A stretch of DNA of 64,000 bases. Origin: Hormiphora californensis (lineage: Eukaryota > Ctenophora > Tentaculata > Cydippida > Pleurobrachiidae). The notes under the pieces were generated by a model. It worked only from the letters and a program-made list of their open reading frames with translations. It had not been told where the DNA came from and did no database searches. The DNA is taken from assembly GCA_020137815.1 (NCBI GenBank), contig CM035362.1:1175793-1239792 (forward strand), given 5' to 3'. Numbering within the stretch: position 1 is the first letter of the stretch; every line of letters begins with the position of its first letter. The position numbers and the translations under genes were made by a program. Positions 23,049-59,788 of this stretch are shown in pieces.

Positions 23049-23566
23049 GTGTAAATTTTGTCCATAGGAAGCCAAAAATCCCTAGCAGCAACATCGAGGC
23101 GAGCATCGTTTGCAGTGTTCGCGGATTTTAGCCGGAACGTTTCGCCAGTGATTGGGAGAAGATGGGGTTCTCTTGAAACATCACGGCATCCGGCCTCTTT
23201 CAACAAGTTTGCAGTAAGGTCCCGGATCTCATTGTGTCGGAGCTGTACGTAACCGCCAAGATGACAAGAGAGGCTGTGTTCAGTGGTGTTAGGTTTTCCA
23301 CACGGACAATTTGGTGGTCTACCCTCAAGTTCCAAGCAGTAGCGGAGGGACATGGAGTCCCAGAACTCCTGTTTGTTCAGATTGAACCTATGTTCCTTGA
23401 GGGGGAGAGATGTTACCCATATGGAAGACCCTCGCCGTGTTCTCTCTTGGTGGAAACGCTGTTCGTTGGGTGGTAGTGCCTCTCTCACAAGTTCTTCAGC
23501 CTTGGTCTGGTTCAGCCGTTTGGTGGTCAACATCTCGGATTCCAGCTCCCGCTTAAGCAAGTGCAA
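23049..23566 (-). pseudogene. N-terminal portion of the split retroelement-type ORF
   Basis: The frame encodes GSSIWVTSLPLKEHRFNLNK, then a Cys/His cluster (CPCGKPNTTEHSLSCHLGG) and RHNEIRDLTANLLKEAGC, ending at DKIYT at the insertion point. These are features of a module I associate with animal retroelement proteins. No RT domain lies upstream within 300 bp, and a MITE lies close by, so the element was already truncated. Confidence 0.6.
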
Positions 23567-23670
23567 ACTCTCTGGATCAAATTTGGGAGCGGAGTCCGAA
23601 TTTGTTGATATATGTTACTGCGCGCGCGTATACTTTATTTTTAGCGCGGCTACAACTTTGCGCGTGTATA

Positions 23671-23789
23671 AAGTGCGTTTCAAACGACTTGACCTGAGAT
23701 TCCTGGAAATTCAGGATTTCCCCTTTGTAAATACACGCGCAATGCGCCGAATTCCAAGAATTACGGGTCAAGTCGCTTGAAACGGACTT
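23671..23789. mobile_element. 119-bp TA-target MITE, copy 1
   Basis: Termini AAGTGCGTTTCAAACGACTT and the inverse of AAGTCCGTTTCAAGCGACTT are flanked by TA at 23669-23670 and 23790-23791. A second copy of identical length lies in reverse orientation at 58596-58714. There is no coding capacity. Confidence 0.88.
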
Positions 23790-23791
23790 TA

Positions 23792-24982
23792 AATTTTCAA
23801 CATTTTTGATATGAGTGATATGATACTTTGTCACTGGCACTCAGTGTCACTGAGTCGCTGTGAGGGATAGTGTAGCCTATCAATGGCTGTCGTGAGTTGT
23901 AGGGGATGCCAATGATGTCATTTGCAGGATTTTTAGAGGCAACTACAAGCCTTGGATCATGATTCATGTGGCACCTCATAATGTAAAGAGCAAAACACGT
24001 TGTTCACAAAATCACAAACTCAAAAAGTAAGGCATATATGTCTCAGACAAAATGTGAGATACATAACACAGCTGCTACAATTATATACACACGGGGGAAC
24101 ATAAATCTTCTCTTTCACAAAAATTAACTATTTCTCAACTCTGAATTTGGAAAAACCACACAATAATATCACATAGTAATTCCGTGTGCACAGCACGCAA
24201 CAAATCGCGTTATAGGTAGGTAGGTACAAAACAAGTTTCTAAAATACACACAGTCTTTATAGCTCTGCAGTAGAAATAAAATCGTAAAAAAGTCCCAGGA
24301 TCTGATGTGCACGTGTTAATATTCCACGTACTCCGACTGCACGTGCAATATAACCATGTTTATAAGCATCTGCAACATCTGTTCCAGCAAGATTCGTCTT
24401 CAGAGGGCGGCTGGAATCGTTTCTTTTTTGTTTGCTGCAACCGGTAAATAAACCGCTCTTGAATTATCTGGTGGAGAGGGGATGTTAAATAATGTGAAAC
24501 TATGGAAATTAAAATGTTTCGGGTTTGTGCTATAGATAAGAAAGGAGGAGTGATTGTGCTTGGAAATGCTTAGAACAACACACAGAAAGCGAATCAAACC
24601 ACCCACATTACGGTGTTACAGTCACCAGGTTTTTAACTTAGGCTTCGTTACATAATAAATACACAACATTCGACACTTGCTGACTTGTAAACACACGTGC
24701 AGTCAATTCTTATTACAATTGACAGGCTAATTGAGATTAATTGACGTCTAGTAATGACTTTGGATAAGTCGGGACTCGGGAAGGAGAGGGGAAGGGATTG
24801 AAAAGCAAATTGAGAGAACGGGAGAGAGAGACCAGATTGTCTCAAATACTACTTATCACAAACGATAACACAAAAAGCAGGATGCACAGCTATTTCTTTG
24901 ACAGCAAGAAAGAAGGACGATTTATGAATGGAGAATGAGAGTCGAACGAGAGAAGATTGTGATCTAACTGGGATTCAAGGAG

Positions 24983-25073
<91 letters not shown>

Positions 25074-25134
25074 AAAGAGATATTAGCAGATCGATAGCTT
25101 ACCAGATAAGACCACAGAGTGAGCTAAAGGTGCG
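23792..25134. other. Intergenic interval downstream of VPS13
   Basis: No exon or convincing RNA gene was found. It is AT-rich with an (AG)n run near its right end, and should contain the VPS13 3' UTR. Confidence 0.4.
24989..25068. repeat. (AG)n microsatellite
   Basis: An uninterrupted run of about 40 AG units just downstream of the VPS13 stop codon, probably in or near its 3' UTR. Confidence 0.95.
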
Positions 25135-52676
<27,542 letters not shown>

Positions 52677-54395
52677 CTAATGAATTAATTCGATAAATTG
52701 GTAACCAAGGTACAGATGTACTGGAAGAATGACATTGAATATTTAATATTTACCTTTTTGTCTTTAGATTGATTCCTCCTTTACTCGGGCCTTGTTGGTA
52801 ACTCCGTAAAATATCGTTTTATCATACTACTGCATGTATGACACTAGAACAAGGATAATATCGGGTTATAGCGTGAAATGGACGATTTACAAAAAAAACA
52901 AATGAATAATTTAAGATATAAAACTTTAGAAAGCAGCATAAAAATAGCCCCGGCCCCACGGCACAGACCTAACTACCAAACTTGTTACATATCATCAACA
53001 AAGGCATAACAAAACAAGACAAACACTCAGTTTAATCAAACTGTGTATGTTTGAGTATTGAGGCAGTGTGTCAATTTGCAAACACGCTAACACACAAAGA
53101 GAAAGAGAGATAGGTCGATATTATTCAATCGCCTCAGTTGGATATGCAATAATGAGACACAGTTCATCTTCTCTATTCAAGAATCAGAATCGATTAAAGA
53201 ATAGCACGAGACAAGCTTCTCACCATACACATACAGACTCGGTCGCTTCTTCTTCTATAAAAGTGTGTAAACCTACTATTGCTATAGAACTGTGTACATT
53301 CTAAAGTGTGTGTCTACCACCACGAGCAAAAAGGCGGCGGATAAATGTTTTGCCAAAAAAGGGCACAACTCATGAGCGACTTTCTAGACGAAGTTACAGA
53401 CTCTATCTAATATCACCCTTTATTTGTTGTTGACCTATAATAACGAAGTAAATAGTAAGTTGAAGGCAGCTGTTGATGTTCTTGGAGGGGCGTGTAAAAC
53501 AAACGCTTGAGTAATTTCACAGATCCACGTCTACTCTGTCATAGATTTGCGTACACACGTGTCAAAATAAGCAAGCCCTAACAGTTAGGCCGGGCGTTTC
53601 TGAATTTATTTCACCGAGGCTTCAAATTTAACTTCTAATTTTCATGCCACTTTTCTTTAAATTTTCTTTAGTCTTCAGTTGTTTCGAATAACAAACTCGT
53701 ATCAACGATAGCAAATTCAAATCGTTTGCCACAGCATCGAAAAGATTTGTAAAGAACATGGAACCCACATGGAAATTTGTATTTTAGCATCTGATTGTGT
53801 TATTGGGATTTCTTGTTTGTAGAATGAAAAAAAAAACAGAACGACAGGCACAGTGCACCAGAATTTTAAGGGGAGAGCGCTCCCATAACTAGTCCTTGAT
53901 ACTGAGAATTATCAGCTGTACAGAAGTCAGAAATGGATGCTCTGTGCTAATTTTACGAAAAATATCACAAAGAATAATACATCATAACAAGGTGCACCAG
54001 GTGCGTGGAAGTTTGGGGGAAATTGTATTGAATGATATCTGATCAAGATTAAATAGTGAAGAAAAAAAAGAAAAATGTCTGGCGAGGGCCGGGCTGAGCC
54101 CGGCCATCGCCAGACATTGTTCTACCCCAACGACAGCTACCCCAACGACAGTTTAACTAAATTTTCCCGCGGTATATCCATCGTGTTCCTATAGTTAAGC
54201 CTTTAGGCCTTTAGGGAAGAATGGTAGAATTAACTCAATTCAATTGATCGACCAATTTTCATTAACTTTTAGCCTATTCGCTAAAATTAACGTTTTTAGG
54301 AGCTATCATGTGTTCTCAAACCAGAGGGAAGAACTACCTCTACATGGCAGTGGACTGAGAGCCGTGAGGTAGTGAGCAGATTTCTAACTTAGTAA
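52677..54395. other. VPS13 upstream region, copy A
   Basis: No gene was found beyond the duplicated upstream DNA. It should include promoter A of VPS13. It contains the hairpin at 54074-54118. Confidence 0.4.
54074..54118. other. 45-nt near-perfect hairpin replacing a tRNA-like sequence
   Basis: The 22-nt arms starting AATGTCTGGCGA differ at one position around a single central base. In duplicate B the same site instead holds a tRNA-like sequence whose first 20 bases match the left arm, so the right arm is an inverted copy of the left. A direct repeat of CTACCCCAACGACAG follows. Confidence 0.8.
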
Positions 54396-54949
54396 ACAGG
54401 GTGTGAACTGCATGTCGTGTTTGCTAGTCGCGAGCGCGCTTGCGAGACAAGCAAACACGTCTAGGTTCATTAACAAGCATGCTGCTCAGTCATTTTAGAT
54501 TTAATACACAATGTAAGGATACCATGTAATAGGTGAGACTCTTGCCGTCACCCTCGTTCAAGTCCCGTGAAAAACGGAGCAGTACACGCAAACTGATGCC
54601 CATTTTCCTCGCGTGACCCCGATTCAGCAGTTTGAGACACCAACTCTTTAGGGGGCCATATCTCAGGAACCAGACAAGATAGGAAAAATCGCCGTCTAAC
54701 GAGGCGTACAGTTTTTAATCTAGTTTACCACTGTACCGGCCGTTTCACTCTCCGACCTAAAACAAAAATCGCAACCCCACAAAACTTCAAAATAATGAAA
54801 TTCGCATCTCGCATGTCGTGTTGCATGTCGTGTTGCATGTCGTGTCATGTTATTGACGCGCTCGCGTTCAACTCTCACACAGCAGCTGCAGAACATGGCG
54901 GGAAACATCGAGGAGTAGAGAGAGGGTCGGTGCCGAATCAAATATTTCT

Positions 54950-55560
54950 TGATCTTGATCTACTCCATCTCTCAGCTATCCTACCCCTCATCAACTCGAT
55001 CTCTCAGCTACCCTACCCCTCATCTACTCCATCTTTCAGCTACCCTACCCCTCATCTACTCCATCTTTCAGCTACCCTACCCCTTATCTAGTCCATCTCT
55101 CAGCTACCCTACTCCTCATCTACTCCATCTCTCAGCTTCCCTATTAGGGAAGCATAGAGATGGAAACGATTAGGGGTAGGGAATCCCTATCCATAATCGT
55201 TTCCATCTCTATGCTTCCCTAGCCCTCATCAACTCCATCTTTCAGCTACCCTACCCCTAATCTAGTCCATCTCTCCGCTACCCTACTCCTCATCTACTCC
55301 ATCTCAGCTACCCTACCTCCCTTACTCCTCTCCACTACCCTACCTCCCTTACTCCACTCTCAGCTCCACTCCCATTTACTCCATTTGTTACCTACCCCCA
55401 TTTCCATATTCAGCTTCCTACTGCCATTACTCCATCTCTCAGTACCCTACTCCCTTTACTCCATCCTCATCTACCCTTTTCCCCCATTTATCCATCTCTC
55501 AGCTTCCCCCTTTTCCTCCCTTTACTAACCCTTTCCATTCTCAGCTTCCACACTGCCGCA
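54950..55560. repeat. Minisatellite of about 31-bp CT-rich units between the duplication copies
   Basis: Units close to CTACTCCATCTCTCAGCTAC followed by CCTACCCCTCAT repeat many times and decay to the right. It contains a long hairpin at 55146-55220. Frames across the tract are repeats of the same peptide and are not genes. Confidence 0.88.
55146..55220. other. Hairpin with 27-bp perfect arms inside the minisatellite
   Basis: AGGGAAGCATAGAGATGGAA (arm 55146-55172) is exactly complementary to 55194-55220, with a 21-nt loop. The arms are not made of the minisatellite unit alone, so this is an extra inverted duplication. Confidence 0.8.
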
Positions 55561-55732
55561 ACATACTTCTTCTTCGCAGGACTTCTAGCTTCTCCTCACT
55601 GTGTGGATGGTAGGTTATATTGGAAATCGTGGAAAGTATGGCATCAACATGACTGATGGAATAGTTTGATCAGGATTTAGCCGCGGTTTATTTATATCAG
55701 TGACGCAGTGACGCATGGTATACACACAATAC

Positions 55733-56943
55733 CTGTAAGGAGCGGCTTCTTTTGGGACTACTAGGAGCACCACATTCTCTACATACACCTTGGTAGGGGC
55801 AGTCCATAGGGCCTTCCAGGGGATCTGAGAGGGGGGATTGGGTCACAGTTCTGATTTCGATAGGGGTGGCTCACATTTTGAGTCTCAGGAAGAGAAGTGT
55901 AGAAAAAGGACTAATAGAATATTAGTGCTGAGGGAATGGACGAACAAGCAAACCCATGTCAGCTATTGTGACACATCCTCTGTGTACCGCATAGAATATG
56001 CAAAAGCAATTGACAATTACGCACAGACAGACAGACAGATAGACAAACAGACAGACAGACAGACATACAAAGTAATAGATTTATGGCATGTGTGAATAAC
56101 TCATTACCAATAAATTGACTTGATAGAATCTTGGTTTCATTGTTCACACCAATAGTGTTGGAGGGTGCGATATGATATACTACCCCACCAGCCTCCACCA
56201 TCTCCAAATATGACTTGATAGAACTTTATAGCAAATTACTAATAAAATGTCATGATAAATTAATGAAACGTGGTATCGAGATGACTTGTAAATGGGATGG
56301 TATTTTGATGTGTCACTATACTATGCATCTTATTTAATTGATTATTTAATTGTTGGGTAATTACAGTGACATTGCGTAACAAAGAGTAGTGTGCATTGTT
56401 CTACGTATACACAGATCTAGCGAAAGGTCAAAAGTAAACACACAGTAGCTGTCAATAGAAGCCAGCAGTATATTCAATTCAATACACGCCAGTAGTATAT
56501 TCAATTCAATACACTACATGCCAGTATACGCAATAGTTAATTCCAAGACTGTACAATGATTAACACACCTGTAGTTCGAGTGATCCAATAAGGCCAGTGT
56601 GTACAAAAACAGGTAGATCAAGTTTAGCTAGGGCTTCTGATTTTAACCGCAGGTTCTTCAGCACAACTTTGCCTGATGGAAACATCAAATAATTAGATAT
56701 GAGTTGATCTTCAAGTTAGATTTATTGGCATGTTTTATATCCCCACTACTATTAGATCAATATCATCTCAGATTAGTTACAGGGTGGTCCAGGAAGTTAT
56801 ATCTAGAAAGTGGCTCCCTGAAGCACCCTGTATAATAATCACATACCACTCCATACGGCTAGTTTCAGATCTTTGCTGTTGATATCCTGAACGAACTCGC
56901 CAAGGGCCTTGTCTAGTACCGTCTCTAGCACCCTCTCAAACAT
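55733..56943 (-). CDS. Duplicated VPS13 exons 1-3 (possible alternative first exons or partial duplicate)
   Basis: Exons 56847-56943, 56569-56672 and 55733-55824 have the same lengths (97, 104, 92 nt), splice sites and phases as copy A. Across 293 coding bases I find four differences, all synonymous. The following exon is damaged: deletions shift its frame and a TGA appears soon after. Exon 3 ends in the phase accepted by copy A exon 4 at 51349, so a transcript from this copy could skip A exons 1-3 and still make the same protein. If not used this way it is a truncated duplicate. Confidence 0.7.
56780..56830. mobile_element. Shortened TA-flanked mini-element, duplicate of 52504-52563
   Basis: Same CAGGGTGGT start and GCACCCTG end as in copy A but with an internal deletion of 9 bp. 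It lies in intron 1 of the duplicated exons. Confidence 0.6.
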
Positions 56944-58343
56944 CTAATGAATTAATTCGATAAATTGATAACCAAGGTACAGATGTACTGGAAGAATGAC
57001 ATTGAATATTTAATATTTACCTTTGGTCTTTAGATTGATTCCTCCTTTACTCGGGCCTTGTTGGTAACTCCGTAAAATATCGTTTTATCATACTACTGCA
57101 TGTATGACACTAGAACAAGGATATATCGGGTTATAGTGTGAAATGGACGATTTACAAAAATAACAAATGAATAATTTAAGATATAAAACTTTAGAAAGCA
57201 GCATAAAAATAGCCCCGGCCCCACGGCACAGACCTAACTACCAAACTTGTTACATATCATCAACAGAAGGCATAACAAAACAAGACAAACACACGGTTTA
57301 ATCAAACTGTGTATGTTTGAGTATTGAGGCAGTGTGTCAATTTGCAAACACGCTAACACACAAAGAGAAAGAGAGATAGGTCGATATTATTCAATCGCCT
57401 CAGTTGGATATGCAATAATGAGACACAGTTCATCTTCTCTATTCAAGAATCAGAATCGATTAAAGAATAGCACGAGACAAGCTTCTCACCATACACATAC
57501 AGACTCGGTCGCTTCTTCTTCTATAAAAGTGTGTAAACCTACTATTGCTATAGATCTGTGTACATTCTAAAGTGTGTGTCTACCACCACGAGCAAAAAGG
57601 CGGCGGATAAACGTCTTGCCAAAAAAGGCACAACTCATGAGCGACTTTAGACGAAGTTACATAGTCCATATAATATCACCCTTTATACTTTTATATATAC
57701 TTTGTTGTTAACCTATAACGAAGTAAATGGTAAGTTGAAGGCAGTTGTTCTTGGAGGGGCGTGTAAAACAAACGCTTGAGTAATTTCACAGATCCACGTC
57801 TACTCTAGCTTAGATTTGCCGCAGACACTAGACAGCGTACACGTGTATCAAAATAAGCAAGCCCTAACAGTTAGGCCGGGCGTTTCTGAGTTTATTTCAC
57901 CGGGGCTTCAAATTAAATTTCTAATTTTCATGCCAATTTTCTTTAGATTTTCTTTAGTCTTCAGTCGGATCTGGTTTCAAATAACAGACTCATATCAACG
58001 ATAGCAAATTCAAGTCGTTTACCGCATTATTGAAGAGCTATGTAAAGAACATGTAGCATCTGATTATGTTATTGGGATTTCTGTTTGTAGAATGAAAAAA
58101 AAACAGCATGACACACGCGGTGCACAAGATTTTTTAAGGGGAGAATAGTAGGCTCCCGTAACTAGTTCTTGATACGAGAATTCTCAGCTGTACAGAAATG
58201 GATGGACGGGCAGGGAAAAATATCACAAATAATAAGACACTATAACACGGTGCACCATAAGGAGGTAAGCGTGGAAGTTTGGTGGAAATTATATTGAATG
58301 AGATCTGATCATCAGGATTAAATAGGGAAGAAAAATAGAAAAA

Positions 58344-58425
58344 TGTCTGGCACGGGCCGGGCTCGAACCGATACCCTTTGGGTTTCGCAATCCATTCTTC
58401 TACCATTGAGCTACCCCAACGACAG
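58344..58425 (-). other. tRNA-derived sequence (SINE head or tRNA pseudogene)
   Basis: On the minus strand an A box TAGCTCAATGG and a B box GGTTCGAGCCC stand at tRNA-like spacing, with TTGCGAA where an anticodon loop would be. The acceptor and anticodon stems pair poorly, so I do not call a working tRNA. A similar sequence is disrupted in duplicate A. Confidence 0.55.
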
Positions 58426-58595
58426 TTTAACTAAATTTTCTCGCTGTATATTCATCGTGTTCCTATAGTTAAGCCTTTATAAGGAAGAATGGTAGAATTG
58501 ACTCAACGAATAATTTTCGTTAATTTTCAGCCCGTTCACTAAAAATTGACGTTTTTAGGAGCTATCATATGCCCTATAACCAGAGGGAACAACTA

Positions 58596-58714
58596 AAGTC
58601 CGTTTCAAGCGACTTGACCCGTAATTCTTGGAATTTGGCGCATTGCGCGTGTATTTACAAAGGGGAAATCCTGAATTTCCAGGAATCTCAGGTCAAGTCG
58701 TTTGAAACGCACTT
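58596..58714. mobile_element. 119-bp TA-target MITE, copy 2
   Basis: Reverse-orientation copy of the element at 23671-23789, flanked by TA (58594-58595 and 58715-58716). Duplicate A has the empty site AACTACCTC at 54332-54340 with one TA, which proves the boundaries and dates the insertion after the duplication. Confidence 0.93.
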
Positions 58715-58785
58715 TACCTCTACAGGCCAGTGGACTGTGAGGCTCACGGTGTGAGCTGTTGCCCGTTAGGCAGTACGCAAATTTC

Positions 58786-59788
58786 TCAAAACGGGAACAA
58801 AATTTTGTTTTTGGTTTTTATTGGCATACGTTGCAGGCCCCTTATAATATAATATAAGGGGCCTGGAGGGAATACCGCGCTGGGGGGGAATACATAATCA
58901 ATCATATCTCCGGTTCCAGATAAGGTACAGAAATCGTTTTGGTAGCGTTGGAAAGAGGAAGATAAGAGCTTTCAAATGCAACCAGTTTCAGGTCTCTATC
59001 TTATCAGGAACAGGAGATATGAACCAAACTCCGCAAAATCGAGTGCGGTAAAATCGAAATTTGAATGAAATTTAAAAAAGGTGTCCCTGCAGGAATCTGT
59101 GACGTCACTTTTTGAAAACAACCCATCTTCCAACGGCAATTGCTCAGCCTCCTTAAGTCCAATTAACTTCTCTCAAAAACAGGAAGGTAGATAATCGTCA
59201 GATCTAACAGCTGGTGAAAGAATCAAGTCAAACGGACTTCAGGAGCCAAAGTTATAAGCACCGCCGTTTTTTCGACCGCAAAGTTATCTTCGACCCAGCC
59301 GGGCTCAGGCCAAACGCGCGCGCGGCATTCCCTCCAGTCCCCTCGTTGCGGGGGTGCGCGCATGAGGGGGCTGCAGCGCATTCCAATGGTTTTTAAAAAA
59401 AGGAGGAAAGTTGAAAAAAACAAGCAAGCTCACCTGCGCGGCGCGGCACTGCATTTTAAATTTGTCACGTAACGCGCAGAATATTATTTGTAACGCTGCA
59501 TTTTGTAGAGTCATATTGAGCGCGCGCTTCATAATTCCTCCGAAAAGAGTGTAAAATGTCGCGTTGGATGAGTGTTAGTACTCTAAACTCCAAATCTCTC
59601 CCCGTGTCTGATAACACTTCTTCTCTCAATTGGCGGGCCCTTCCTCGCACCCTCCCACATCCTTGGTATCGAAGACACCTCACACTCTGTTTAATCGCGG
59701 CCTTCGTTTGGTGCGCTTTGCGCGCCGGCAAGGGAGGGGTAACTTCGTTACCAACCCACATCCCTTATTATTCTTGTTTTAGTGAACT
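58786..59788. other. MED16 upstream region with CpG-rich stretch
   Basis: A 13-bp-stem hairpin (CAGGCCCCTTATA, 58834-58865) lies at its left. From about 59290 to 59550 the DNA is rich in CG (GCGCGCGCGGC near 59317), suiting a promoter. I found no coding exon; a frame from 59556 overlapping the MED16 start in another phase lacks support. Confidence 0.4.

Larger units (their letters stand above)
55580..58785. repeat. Segmental duplication, copy B
   Basis: Direct duplicate of 51330-54395. Compared with A, it carries deletions in exon 4, a 30-bp internal duplication near 56480, extra sequence near 56528-56563, a 119-bp MITE and the intact tRNA-like sequence. Ends are approximate. Confidence 0.92.

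Noticed and set aside
58344-58425. Functional tRNA gene
   Set aside because: A and B boxes are good but acceptor and anticodon stems do not pair well, and the duplicate copy is destroyed.
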